This document shows, in pieces, positions 53,261-61,922 of a DNA stretch of 64,000 nt. Source of the DNA: Versatilivorator sp963663845. Lineage in GTDB: Bacteria > Acidobacteriota > Terriglobia > Versatilivoradales > Versatilivoraceae. The stretch covers positions 2,852,001 through 2,916,000 of the forward strand of contig OY760650.2 of NCBI GenBank assembly GCA_963663845.2, given 5' to 3'. The stretch's first letter is position 1. Each line of letters starts with the position of its first letter. Below the pieces are notes generated by a model. It was not told where the DNA came from. It saw only the letters and a list, made by a program, of their open reading frames with translations, and made no database searches. The translations under genes were made by a program, and so were the position numbers.

Positions 53261-54106
53261 TACGCCCTCCTCTTATGTCGCTTCTCATGTAGTTTCTCAA
53301 ATCATTGCCCAAGGAAATCGTGGCGTGGGGGAAGCTGTTCCTGAGTAGAAGCCACTCCTAATTCGCTTTTCGACCGTGTGTCTACCCACGCACTACAGAA
53401 GAGTGTGACCTCACTCAGAGTTGCTGAGCAGGCATATGCCTGCGAGGGACAATGGTGGTGGACGAGCATACTCTTGGACAGGCTTGTCGTAGTGATTGTC
53501 CGCTACTTCAAAAACAGATGCACTGAGTGTTTTTTTGCAAAATAAATCCCGCTGTAGACTGAGTTTCATCAATTGTTCCCTCGCCCCACGATTTTTAAAA
53601 CCAATTCAAATTTTTTCTGACAGATATCACACGCAGTTTCTAGTAGAGATTGCTCAGCATTCTGATGTTTGCAGCAAACCATTCAGACAAGTATTTCTGT
53701 AAGTAGATACAAATCACAACATCTGCAGAATCTCGTTAAAATAATATATTATACTATATTATATGATTTTATATGGTGTCAAGACTTTTTGTCTACTCGT
53801 TTAGACAAAAGGGATGGGTTGTTTCAGGATGGGGTTTGGAGGATGGAGGATACTGGTACCTATGAGGCTATACGTCGTGCAGGTGCTGCGGTTGAAACTG
53901 CGGTTGAAACTGGCAAGCTAAGAAAAACGGGGAGGCGCTACGGTCTTGTGGTGTATTCCAGCTAGATAGCTTGGATGTGGGATTGTCCTTTCCGGCATGG
54001 TTTTCGGAACATCTACCCCGGCCCTCGCTTCGCACTCTCCTCGCGAATGCAGTGCCTCAAAGGAGGGAATAGTCTGCGCCGTTTTCTGCTTCGAGCGGCT
54101 CCCTCC
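53261..54106. other. AT-rich non-coding stretch with a dyad
   Basis: About 850 bp without a convincing gene. From about 53500 the base composition turns strongly AT-rich (AATAATATATTATACTATAT near 53740). A 40-codon frame at 53843-53965 (MEDTGTYEAIRRAGAAVETA...) has GGAGG directly before its ATG and is doubtful. The dyad at 53787-53810 is listed separately. Confidence 0.5.
53787..53810. promoter_or_regulatory. operator-like dyad
   Basis: TTTTGTCT-ACTCGTTT-AGACAAAA has perfect 8-bp arms, directly downstream of AT-rich promoter-like DNA and upstream of the short frame at 53843. This is the size and symmetry of a repressor site; no regulator gene is adjacent. Confidence 0.35.
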
Positions 54107-55072
54107 TCATTCCATCCAAGGCTCAAGGAACATGGCGCTGCGGCGGGTGGCTTCGGCTACCGACATGATGCCGGCGAAGGCCTGGTGCACGGTGACGAAG
54201 CCCCGGTATTGGACGTCGGCCAGACCCTGGAATACTTCGTCGAAATCGATCCCTCCCGATTCCCACAGGCCGATGTGGTCCAGGCGGACCGGGCCCCGGT
54301 TCCAGGTTTGGACCACCCCTTCTCCCTGGGGGTTGAGGCGGTGGTTCTGGACGTAGACGTTGAACAGGTGTGGTCCCAGCCTCTTGAGGGTCTCGCGGCC
54401 GTAGTCTTCTCCCGCGATCATCCAGTTGGCGGGTTCGTAGATGATCCCGAAGTTGGGCCGGTCGACCTTCTCCAGCACCTGGAGGGAGCCCTCCACGGTC
54501 TCGAAGAGGCTGGAGCAGTGGGACTGGTGGGCCAGGCGGATGCCCCGCTCGGCGGCGCTGTCGGAGGCCCTCTGGGCCCAGGGGATGTCCTCCTCCTTCT
54601 TCATGCAGATCCGGATCAGGTCGGCCCCGAAGGTTTCCGCCAGGTCCAGGTAGGGCGCGATGTTGCGCAGTCCTGACGGACCCAGCTCGTCGTTGCGGGG
54701 CACGGCGAAGTCTCCGGTGACCATGGAGACCTGCAGGCCCGCCTCCCCGATTTGGCGGCTCATGCGGTCCACCTGTTCGGGCGGCGAATGGATGCCCGCC
54801 TGGGAGGCCCGCATGCAGAGGGCCCGATACCCATGGTTCCGGGCCAGGTGGATGAGTTCGGCCAGGTTCAGCGAGGCCTCTTCCTTGTTGGAAAAGCTCT
54901 CCGCGACCCGGGCCGACAGCGATAGTTTCATGCGAGCCTCCTTGCCCTCCGCCGGTGCGGATGGCGTCTTGCCGCCGCCTCCCTTGGAGGCGCACCCCCA
55001 GCCTGCGCCCAGCAGCATGAGCGGGAACGAAGTCCGAAGGAAGTCCCGGCGGCCGGGCAGTTTGCCATGCAT
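54107..55072 (-). CDS. exported sugar phosphate isomerase/epimerase-like TIM barrel
   Basis: A 321-residue protein. The signal region GRRDFLRTSFPLMLLGAGWG with CAS is twin-arginine-like with a possible lipoprotein cysteine. The AP-endonuclease-2-type barrel has SLNLAELIHLARNHGYRALC, MVTGDFAVPRND, IRLAHQSHCSSLFETVEG, FGIIYEPANWM (metal Glu), VYVQNHRL and GIDFDEVFQGLADVQYRGFV. It belongs to the same broad family as the protein at 47351 but is not a near copy. It probably isomerises or epimerises a sugar in the envelope. The IS110 element lies just upstream, so its native promoter may be displaced. Confidence 0.9.
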   Translation of the reverse strand: MHGKLPGRRDFLRTSFPLMLLGAGWGCASKGGGGKTPSAPAEGKEARMKLSLSARVAESFSNKEEASLNLAELIHLARNHGYRALCMRASQAGIHSPPEQVDRMSRQIGEAGLQVSMVTGDFAVPRNDELGPSGLRNIAPYLDLAETFGADLIRICMKKEEDIPWAQRASDSAAERGIRLAHQSHCSSLFETVEGSLQVLEKVDRPNFGIIYEPANWMIAGEDYGRETLKRLGPHLFNVYVQNHRLNPQGEGVVQTWNRGPVRLDHIGLWESGGIDFDEVFQGLADVQYRGFVTVHQAFAGIMSVAEATRRSAMFLEPWME

Positions 55073-55123
55073 CGTTAACTCCTGAAGACCTGACTGCCTC
55101 TTGTCTGAAACAAAAGCCTCGAC

Positions 55124-56530
55124 TCAACCAGTCGGAACTTGCGGAAGCAGTTGAAAGCCAAGGGATTTAGCAGCATCTTTGAGGCCCGCGAGGCGGCGTT
55201 GCCGGAAGCGGTCTTCGTAGAGGTCCTGCCCGATGTCGACATAGTCCTGGCCGTAGCGCAGCATTCGGTAAACGAGAACGGCCAGCCTGCGGGCCATGCA
55301 GAAGACGGCGACACTCCATCCCTTGTGGCGGGCCTTGCGACGGAAGGCGGCGCCGAGAGCGGTCTTGGAGTGCTTGAGGGAGACGGCCGCCATGCGCAGG
55401 ACGCCAGCGACCCGGGTGGACCCGGTGCCGTTGGGCTTCTTGTAGTGGAGCGGCTTGCCTGCGGAAACGGCCGTTTTCGGAGCCAGGCGCAGCCAGGAGA
55501 CGAAGTGCTTCTCCGAGGGGAAGGCCGTCAGGTCAAAGCCGGCCTCGGTCAGCAGGGTCAGGGCGGCTTCGGTGCCGATGCCGTCGATGCGCGTCAGGTC
55601 GACCCCGGCAAAGCGCCACAGTTCGGTGCGCACGTTTTGGCCGCCCCGGCGGCGAATCGCCTTCTCCTTGATCGCATTGGGATGCTTGGGCGCGGATTGG
55701 TCGCGGCGCTCCACCGGTTGCAAGGCGCGTATCTCCTCCAGGATGCGCGCCTCATAGGCCGCGATCTCGCGCTGAGTCATGTCATATAACTTGAGCGCCG
55801 ACTCGAGGTTGAACAGATGCTCCTCCCGCCAGTTGCCCGCCAGGTGCTCGGCAAACTCCTCGCTGGACTTCTTGCACCGCCCATGACGCAGGGCCGCCAG
55901 ACGGCGAGGGTCCCGCTCTCCGTCCACAATCGCCCGCACGATCGCCATTCCCGTCTGACCGGTCAGATCGGTGACCGCACGATGGATCTGGATGTTCATC
56001 TGATCCAGCGCCTTCTGCATCCACTGGACAAAACGGGTGCTTTCCCTCACCAGATTGCTCATCTGCCGGTGCAGACCCCGGATGGCGACGATGATCTCGT
56101 GCGGACGGAACGATCCCCGCAGCAAGCCACAACTGTGCAGCAACTGAATCCACTGGCAGTCCCGCATGTCGGTCTTGCGGCCCGGAACGTAGCGCAGTTG
56201 CCGGGCGTTGACCAGCAGGACCTCGATGCCGCAGGACTCCAGCAGTTCGTAAAGGGGAATCCAATACACGTTGGTGCTCTCCATCGCCACCGACTCCACC
56301 CCTTGCTCCAGCAACCACTCGACCAGTTGCTGCAACTGCGGCATGGTGGTGCCGAAGGTGCGCACGTTCGGCGTCCCAGCGGTCACCTCTGGAGCGCACA
56401 CCCAGTGCTCCCGACTCCCCAGGTCGATCCCCGCCACCTGGGGGTGTATCCGCGACAACGCCGTGGAACTGCTGCGCTTCCTCTTGCGGCTTTTCTTCGC
56501 CTTCGTGTTGACTTTTCTGCTCTTGTCCAT
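55124..56530 (-). CDS. IS110-family transposase (DEDD recombinase)
   Basis: A 468-residue protein. The N-terminal RuvC-like DEDD domain shows AGIDLGSREHWV (Asp36), VAMESTNVYW (Glu84) and GRKTDMRDCQWIQ (Asp121, Asp124). The C-terminal Tnp domain shows RIDGIGTEAALTLLTEAGFD and WLRLAPKTAVSAGKPL, whose Ser is the expected nucleophile. A basic N-terminal tail of about 30 residues (KAKKSRKRKRSS) makes it longer than usual. IS110 elements move as circles guided by a bridge RNA from the non-coding end. All catalytic residues are present, so the gene looks intact. Exact element ends could not be set; it lies between 55073 and about 56783. Confidence 0.93.
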   Translation of the reverse strand: MDKSRKVNTKAKKSRKRKRSSSTALSRIHPQVAGIDLGSREHWVCAPEVTAGTPNVRTFGTTMPQLQQLVEWLLEQGVESVAMESTNVYWIPLYELLESCGIEVLLVNARQLRYVPGRKTDMRDCQWIQLLHSCGLLRGSFRPHEIIVAIRGLHRQMSNLVRESTRFVQWMQKALDQMNIQIHRAVTDLTGQTGMAIVRAIVDGERDPRRLAALRHGRCKKSSEEFAEHLAGNWREEHLFNLESALKLYDMTQREIAAYEARILEEIRALQPVERRDQSAPKHPNAIKEKAIRRRGGQNVRTELWRFAGVDLTRIDGIGTEAALTLLTEAGFDLTAFPSEKHFVSWLRLAPKTAVSAGKPLHYKKPNGTGSTRVAGVLRMAAVSLKHSKTALGAAFRRKARHKGWSVAVFCMARRLAVLVYRMLRYGQDYVDIGQDLYEDRFRQRRLAGLKDAAKSLGFQLLPQVPTG

Positions 56531-56735
56531 GAGATTGGCCTCCTCGGGGGCGATGGCTCCGGCCCGAGTTGGCGTGGTCGTTCGGATTCTTGTCTTGAGG
56601 AGAGCTTCCAGAGAAGCCTCACTAATGAATGATGGCCTGCTCGGACCCAGACTTGCCTTGGGGCACTGGGCACCAATGTTCGCACGGGGTGTAGCTGCCG
56701 GAGCCTCGCCAGGAGCCTATTCTGTCACAATGATC
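56531..56735 (-). ncRNA. candidate IS110 bridge-RNA region
   Basis: About 200 bp upstream of the IS110 transposase start have no open frame and several complementary segments (for example GGCTCCGGCCCGAG, GGGGCACTGGGCACC). In IS110-group elements the bridge RNA is made from the non-coding end preceding the recombinase gene. Position supports the assignment; I have not folded the sequence or located the target- and donor-binding loops. Confidence 0.3.
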
Positions 56736-56783
56736 CGTTGTTTCACCCTCGGATGATCTGCCCGGCAGGGCAGGGGTGGTGCT

Positions 56784-57100
56784 TGCCTGAAACAAAAGAA
56801 AAAAGAGTGATCCACCAAGACACACGAAGGACCACGAAGGCACACGAAGCGGGACGGCACTGCCGCATCGGCAGGGGCAGTGCCTCCTCGCGGAGCAAGA
56901 AGGATGGGAGGAGGCGCCCCTCCGGGAGCGCGGGCGTCCCGCCCGCATGCACTCCCGCTCGGTGCCGCTCAGTTTCCCTGCGATGCGGCACCCCGTCACC
57001 CTGCCGGTGGAAACGGCATGGGCTCGGCCGAAGCAGTGTCCCGGCGCCGTTGCCGGTCTACCCGGGCGTAGGAGATGGCCATGGCTGCGCCAGGACCTGT
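56784..57100. repeat. dispersed repeat R1, copy E, part 1
   Basis: Inverse orientation, like copy B: GCCTGAAACAAAAGAAAAAA, ATCCACCAAGACACACGAAG, then the GC-rich core (GGGAGCGCGGGCGTCCCGCC near 56930) up to GCTGCGCCAGGACCTGT. It stops at the group II intron; the rest of the copy resumes at 59013. Confidence 0.88.
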
Positions 57101-57140
57101 ATCGCGGTAGGAATCCGCATTGCTGGGGACCCCCCGCACA

Positions 57141-57173
57141 GATCCGGACGTGCGCAGCTAGCGCATCCGGCTC
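57141..57173 (-). ncRNA. group II intron domain V
   Basis: On the minus strand GAGCCGGATGCGCTAGCTGC followed by GCACGTCCGGATC folds into the domain V hairpin: AGC near the 5' base, a mid-stem bulge and a short terminal loop. It lies just downstream of the maturase stop, where domains V and VI belong. The following GCGGATTCCTACCGC is the likely domain VI with its branch-point A. Confidence 0.8.
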
Positions 57174-57178
57174 CTCCC

Positions 57179-58654
57179 TCAGGTGTTGACGAGCATTCGT
57201 CGGTCCGGCCATGGATGCCGGATTCCCAGTCTCGGCCAGTAGGTCGCCGCCAGTCGGTTCATCGCCTCCCAGCTATATCCGCCCTTCTGGGATCGTCGAT
57301 TGATTGCTCGCATCCACAATCTCAGGACGTGGCTCGCAAAGCGTCTCAGATAGCGCAGGCTGGTCGGGACAGCAAAGTAGTTCAGCCATCCGTTCAACAC
57401 TCGCCCCAGCCATTTGCCGGTCTTCCCGATGCCTTCATGCATCCGCCTGCTCAGCTCCTCCTTCACTCGCTTCAGGGTGCGCCTCATCCGTTTCGCTATC
57501 GGTTTGCGCCCCAGCCCGTAGCGTCCCTTCCGGTCCTTCCTGCAATAGTGCGTGAAGCCCAGGAAGTCGAACGTTTCCGGTCTCCCCTCCCCCCTCCTTC
57601 GTCGGTTCTCTGCCGCATACCGTCCGAACTCGATGAGTCGGGTCTTCTCCGGGTGCATCTCCAACTCGAACCGTCCGATTCGCTCCTTCAGGTCGTTGAG
57701 GAATCGCTCCGCATCCCGCCGGTACTGAAATCCCACCACGAAGTCGTCGGCGTACCGCACCATCAGGGTCTCGCCTTCGGCCTCGCGGGTCCGCCATTGC
57801 CTCTGGAACCAGAGGTCCAAACCGTAATGCAGGTAGACGTTCGCCAGGATCGGCGATATCACCGCCCCTTGCGGCGTCCCCTTCAGGTCGTCCCTCCACT
57901 CTCCATCCTCCATGACGCCGGCGTTCAACCACTTGGCAATCAACCGTATCACCCGCTCATCCCCGATGCGGTGCCTCAGAAACCGCAGCATCCAGTCCCG
58001 CGACACGTTGTCGAAGAATCCGCGTATGTCCGCGTCGATGATCCACCTGATCTTCCGCCGCCCGATCCCGACCGCCAGGGCGTCCAGCGCATCGTGCCCC
58101 CCTCGGCCAGGTCGAAACCCGTAACTGAACCCCAGGAACTCCGCCTCATATATCGGCGTCAGCAGGTTGTCCGCCACGGCCTTCTGGACGATCTTGTCCT
58201 CCAGCGCCGCCACGCCAAGCGGTCGTGTCCCGCCATCCGCCTTGGGTATCTTCACCCGCCGCGATGGCGTCGCCCGGTACGCTCCCCGCTGTACCCGGTC
58301 ATGCAGGTCGACCAATCGATCTTCCAACCCAACCGCGTACTCTTTCCACGTCATGCCGTCCACGCCGGGGGCCGCCCACCTCTTCAACTCCCCGTAGGCT
58401 TTCCTCAACGCCTCCACCGTGATGTGGTGCAGCAGCGCCGTCAACCGACTCTTCGGTTCCCGTTCGATGAACTCCCGTATCCGGTCCGCCGCCTGGGACA
58501 CGCTCCCCCGTCTCTGCGTCCGGCGCGTGCTTTGGCTTTCCGGCTTCCCTTCGGGTAAGGCCCTTCGCTCCACCGACTCCGCCGGGAATCTCTCCCCTTT
58601 GTTCGCCGGCTTCTCCACTACTATGGCCTCATCTGACTTCTTCATGCCGTGCAT
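57179..58654 (-). CDS. ltrA: group II intron reverse transcriptase/maturase
   Basis: A 491-residue protein. RT motifs: GVDGMTWKEY (98-107), KIPKADGGTRPLGV (135-148), IIDADIRGFFDNV with catalytic Asp208, GTPQGAVISPILAN (259-272) and YADD (301-304), followed by TFDFLGFTHYCRK. The C-terminal group II maturase domain includes GWLNYFAVPTSLRYLRRFAS. No HNH endonuclease domain follows, so it would retrohome into single-stranded or replicating targets. It binds its intron RNA, promotes splicing and copies it into DNA. All catalytic residues are present; the gene appears functional. Confidence 0.95.
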   Translation of the reverse strand: MHGMKKSDEAIVVEKPANKGERFPAESVERRALPEGKPESQSTRRTQRRGSVSQAADRIREFIEREPKSRLTALLHHITVEALRKAYGELKRWAAPGVDGMTWKEYAVGLEDRLVDLHDRVQRGAYRATPSRRVKIPKADGGTRPLGVAALEDKIVQKAVADNLLTPIYEAEFLGFSYGFRPGRGGHDALDALAVGIGRRKIRWIIDADIRGFFDNVSRDWMLRFLRHRIGDERVIRLIAKWLNAGVMEDGEWRDDLKGTPQGAVISPILANVYLHYGLDLWFQRQWRTREAEGETLMVRYADDFVVGFQYRRDAERFLNDLKERIGRFELEMHPEKTRLIEFGRYAAENRRRRGEGRPETFDFLGFTHYCRKDRKGRYGLGRKPIAKRMRRTLKRVKEELSRRMHEGIGKTGKWLGRVLNGWLNYFAVPTSLRYLRRFASHVLRLWMRAINRRSQKGGYSWEAMNRLAATYWPRLGIRHPWPDRRMLVNT

Positions 58655-59012
58655 CTCCGGTCTCGGATCTCTCCTTCCCTTTGCGGTCCCGCCACGACTG
58701 ACGGAACAGCATGAAGACCTCCCAGGTCCCGGTGAAGCGCTTACGTGCGTGCCTGGGTTCTAAGACACCGCGGGGCTCCTCTCCCCCTCACCTTGGCGGT
58801 GGAGCGGATCTTGCCTTCGGCTGCCCGCATGGCCTCGGCACCCCGGATGAGCGTGTTTTCGGTGCTCAATAGCCCTGCCCACACGCACCCCTGTCAACGC
58901 TTGACCCACACCCTCGCGGTTGTAGGCCCATGACTCGGGGCGGAAGTGGTGGTTAACCTTTCCTTCCCGCCGGACTTTCACCGGCTACGCTTCACCAGTT
59001 AGCCTGGCGCTC

Positions 59013-59148
59013 GCGGGCGGGACGCCCGCGCTCCCGGGGGGGCCTCAACCCATGACGTCGTCGCGGCAAAGGAGGTCCATCGGTCTTTGTGTCTGTTCGT
59101 GGTTCGTCTTCAACAACCATCGGCAGTTTCATCCTCCAAGGATCTTGT
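59013..59148. repeat. dispersed repeat R1, copy E, part 2
   Basis: Continues copy E on the other side of the intron: GCGGGCGGGACGCCCGCGCT, then TGTGTCTGTTCGTGGTTCGT and a diverged end (CGGCAGTTTCATCCTCCAAG). Together with 56784-57100 it restores a copy of normal length and order. Confidence 0.85.
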
Positions 59149-59242
59149 CTGAACCTCCGCAACGGGGTTGTATCCATAGGCGGCGGCAGAGTAATATTCG
59201 CGCCAGCGACGCCGGGCGTCAAGCCCGACCTGAAGGACGCCC

Positions 59243-60907
59243 ATGCCACTCATGACGGGATCCCGCTATTTCGCAGAGGCCATGCAGGCCTATGAAGTCA
59301 CCCACGTCTTTCTGGTCCCCACCATCGTGACACCGGCCCTGGCCGAGATGGCAGGCCGCAATATCGTGCGGGTGACGGCCCACAGCGAGAAGGCGGCCGT
59401 CTACATGGCCGACGGCTACGCTCGAATCTCGGGCAGGCCCGGGGTGGCCATGGCCCAGACCATCGGCGCGGCCAACCTGGCGGCAGGACTGCGGGACCCC
59501 TACCTGGCCTGTGCCCCCGTCATTGCCGTCAGCGGTGGAAAGCTTCCCGAGAGCAAGCACCGCGGCGTCTACCAGGAGGTGGATGACTTTCCCCTGTTCG
59601 AGCCCCTGAGCAAGTTCAACGCCCAGGTGGACCTGCCCCAGCGCCTGCCCGACCTGCTCCGCCAGGCCTTCCGCGAAGCCACCACCGGATGTCCGGCTCC
59701 GGTCCACCTGGAGATCGGGGGCAACATCGGGCAAGCCATCGAGGGAGAGGCCGACCTGGACCTGGTCTTCGAGCCCCAATTCGCTCGCTATCCCGCCATC
59801 CGACCTCGGCCGGAGCCCGACAGCCTGCAGCGGGCGGCCGACCTGTTGAGCGGAAGCCGCCGGCCGGTCATCGTTGCCGGCGGCGGTGTCACTCTTTCGG
59901 GAGCCCAGGCCGAAGTGAGGCAGTTGGCGGAAAGGCTCTCCATCCCGGTGGCGACTTCTCTGAACGCCAAGGGAACCCTTCCGGAAAACCACTCCCTGTC
60001 CATCGGGGTAGTGGGCTCCTATTCCCGCCCCTGCGCCAACCGGCTGGTGGCCGAGGCCGACCTGGTCTTCTTCATCGGCAGCCGCACCGGGGGGCAGGTC
60101 ACCAACAGTTGGCGCATCCCGCCCAAGGGGACTCCCGTCCTGCAACTGGATATCGAGCCCGGGGAACTGGGGCGCAACTATCCCAACCGCTGCAGCTTGT
60201 GGGGCGATGCCAAGGTGGGGTTGCAGGAGTTGAATGCCGCCCTGGCCTCCCGCCCCCCCGAATCGGGCTGGCTCTCGCGGGTGGAGCAGGTGGTCGCCGA
60301 ATGGCGTTCGGAAGTAGCCCCCCTGCGTTCTTCGCCGGCAGTGCCCATGCGCCCGGAGCGCCTCTGCCGGGAAATCCAGTCGGCCTTGCCCGAGGACGCC
60401 ATCCTGGTCTCGGATACCGGCCACTCGGGGATCTGGTCGGGGACCCACATCGAGCTGCACCACCCCGGCCAGAGCTACATCCGGGCTGCCGGGTCGCTGG
60501 GCTGGGGCCTGCCGGCGGCCATCGGGGCCAAGTGCGCCGCGCCCGGGCGGCCGGTGGTTTGTTTCACCGGCGACGGCGGCTTCTACTACCACCTGTCGGA
60601 GCTGGAGACGGCCCTCCGCTACGGCATCCATCCGGTGATCGTGGTGAACGACAACCGCTCCCTCAATCAGGAGACCGAGATCTACGCCAGCGCCTACGGC
60701 GGGGTGCAGCGGGAGGGGTTGGAGATGTGGCAGTTCCGGGACCTGGACATCGCCGCCATGGCCGAGTCGCTGGGCTGCCGGGGCATCCGGGTGGAGCAGC
60801 CCGAAGGGGTCGTCCCCGCCCTGGAGGAGGCCCTGCGGGCCGACCGCCCGGTGGTGCTGGATGCGGTCACCGACATGGCGGCCCTGGCTCCCGATCCCTG
60901 GGGGTGA
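59243..60907 (+). CDS. thiamine-diphosphate-dependent enzyme, acetolactate synthase-like
   Basis: A 554-residue protein with the three domains of the family. The cofactor-activating Glu lies in VTAHSEKAAVYMADGYARIS; the TPP/Mg motif is CFTGDGGFYYHLSELETALR ending in VVNDN. VSDTGHSGIWSGTHIELHHP is typical of the pyrimidine-domain loop. It forms or breaks a carbon-carbon bond next to a keto group: acetolactate synthase-, benzaldehyde lyase- or 2-keto acid decarboxylase-like. No FAD-site or regulatory-subunit neighbour is visible, and the operon (dehydrogenases plus symporter) points to catabolism rather than amino acid synthesis. The start near 59243 gives MPLMTGSRYFAEAMQ. Confidence 0.9.
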   Translation: MPLMTGSRYFAEAMQAYEVTHVFLVPTIVTPALAEMAGRNIVRVTAHSEKAAVYMADGYARISGRPGVAMAQTIGAANLAAGLRDPYLACAPVIAVSGGKLPESKHRGVYQEVDDFPLFEPLSKFNAQVDLPQRLPDLLRQAFREATTGCPAPVHLEIGGNIGQAIEGEADLDLVFEPQFARYPAIRPRPEPDSLQRAADLLSGSRRPVIVAGGGVTLSGAQAEVRQLAERLSIPVATSLNAKGTLPENHSLSIGVVGSYSRPCANRLVAEADLVFFIGSRTGGQVTNSWRIPPKGTPVLQLDIEPGELGRNYPNRCSLWGDAKVGLQELNAALASRPPESGWLSRVEQVVAEWRSEVAPLRSSPAVPMRPERLCREIQSALPEDAILVSDTGHSGIWSGTHIELHHPGQSYIRAAGSLGWGLPAAIGAKCAAPGRPVVCFTGDGGFYYHLSELETALRYGIHPVIVVNDNRSLNQETEIYASAYGGVQREGLEMWQFRDLDIAAMAESLGCRGIRVEQPEGVVPALEEALRADRPVVLDAVTDMAALAPDPWG

Positions 60908-60920
60908 GGAGAACCGACCT

Positions 60921-61922
60921 ATGTCCACCATCAGAAATATCGCGGTGCTGGGGCTGGGAACCATGGGTCATGGCATCGCCCAGGCCTTTGCGGTGGGAGG
61001 CTGCCGGGTCAGGGGCTACGACCAGTCGCCGGAGGTGCGGGGGTCGGTGGCCGGCCGTATCGAGCACAACTTGAGGACGGCTGCCCAAGCCGGCTTCGGC
61101 GAGGAGGATGCCATTGAACCCGCGCTGGCTCGATTCAGGGTCTGTGAGACCGAGGCCGAAGCGGTTCAGGGGGCGGAGTTCGTAGTGGAGGCGGTTGCCG
61201 AGGACCTGGAGGTCAAGCGGCAGCTTTTCAGCCGGATCGAATCCCGGGTTTCGGCCGAGACCATCCTGGCCAGCAACACTTCCAGTTTCCCCATCTCGGA
61301 TATTGCCGCTGATCTGAGCCGTCCCCGGCGGGCCCTGATCACCCACTGGTTCAATCCTCCCCACATCGTGCCCCTGGTGGAGGTGGTTCCGGGGGAGAAG
61401 ACCGGGACCGAGGCCGTCGAAGCGACCCTGGCGCTGCTGCGACAGGTTGGGAAATCCCCGGTGCAACTGAAGAAGGAAGTTCCGGGCTTTCTGGTCAACC
61501 GCATCCAGATTGCCATGCTGCGGGAGATCCTGGACCTGCTGGACCGGGGGGTGGCCGATCCCGAGGAGATCGATCGGGCGGTGAAGAGCACCATCGGTTT
61601 TCGCCTGGCCGCCATCGGCCCGCTGGAGGTCATCGACTTCGCGGGCCTGGATGTCACCGCCAGCGTGTTCGAGAACCTGGTGGTGGACGTCCGTTCCGAC
61701 CGCCAGCTTCCGGCGGCGCTGGAACAGGCGGTCCGGTCGGGCCGTTTCGGTGTCAAGAGCGGGGCAGGGATCTACCGCTACACCCCGGAGGTGGTGGAAG
61801 CAAAGGTGTCGGAGCGAGACCGCCGTTTTCTGGCCCTGCTGCGACTGTTCCACCGGGAATCGGAGCCCTCCGACGCAAGCCGCGGGCAGGGGATCGACAA
61901 GCAACCAACGAGCCAACCATGA
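60921..61922 (+). CDS. 3-hydroxyacyl-CoA dehydrogenase-family NAD enzyme
   Basis: A 333-residue protein from ATG 60921 (GAGGAG upstream). The NAD domain shows AVLGLGTMGHGIAQAFAVGG; catalytic motifs are ILASNTSSFPISDIAADL and THWFNPPHIVPLVEVV (catalytic His), followed by VPGFLVNRIQIAMLREILDL and VKSTIGFRLAAIGPLEVID. One C-terminal domain and this length fit solo enzymes such as L-gulonate 3-dehydrogenase, carnitine dehydrogenase or 3-hydroxybutyryl-CoA dehydrogenase. It oxidises a beta-hydroxy acid or acyl-CoA. The next gene overlaps its stop by 4 bases. Confidence 0.92.
   Translation: MSTIRNIAVLGLGTMGHGIAQAFAVGGCRVRGYDQSPEVRGSVAGRIEHNLRTAAQAGFGEEDAIEPALARFRVCETEAEAVQGAEFVVEAVAEDLEVKRQLFSRIESRVSAETILASNTSSFPISDIAADLSRPRRALITHWFNPPHIVPLVEVVPGEKTGTEAVEATLALLRQVGKSPVQLKKEVPGFLVNRIQIAMLREILDLLDRGVADPEEIDRAVKSTIGFRLAAIGPLEVIDFAGLDVTASVFENLVVDVRSDRQLPAALEQAVRSGRFGVKSGAGIYRYTPEVVEAKVSERDRRFLALLRLFHRESEPSDASRGQGIDKQPTSQP

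Larger units (their letters stand above)
57101..59012 (-). mobile_element. group II intron inserted in repeat R1
   Basis: Length 1912 bp. Boundaries come from aligning R1 copy E with the uninterrupted copies. The 5' exon ends in the palindrome GCGGGCGTCCCGCCCGC. The intron starts GAGCGCCAGGCTAACTGG at 59012 and ends CCTACCGCGAT at 57101, and the 3' exon resumes ACAGGTCCTGGCGCAGCC (copy A has ACAACACTGGCACAGCC). The first bases GAGCG differ from the usual GUGYG. A domain V-like hairpin lies at 57141-57173. It encodes a maturase. Insertion directly after a hairpin resembles the habit of group IIC introns. Confidence 0.85.

Noticed and set aside
59243..60907. Calling the TPP enzyme acetolactate synthase IlvB
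   Set aside because: No IlvN neighbour and a catabolic operon context; only the broad family is supported.
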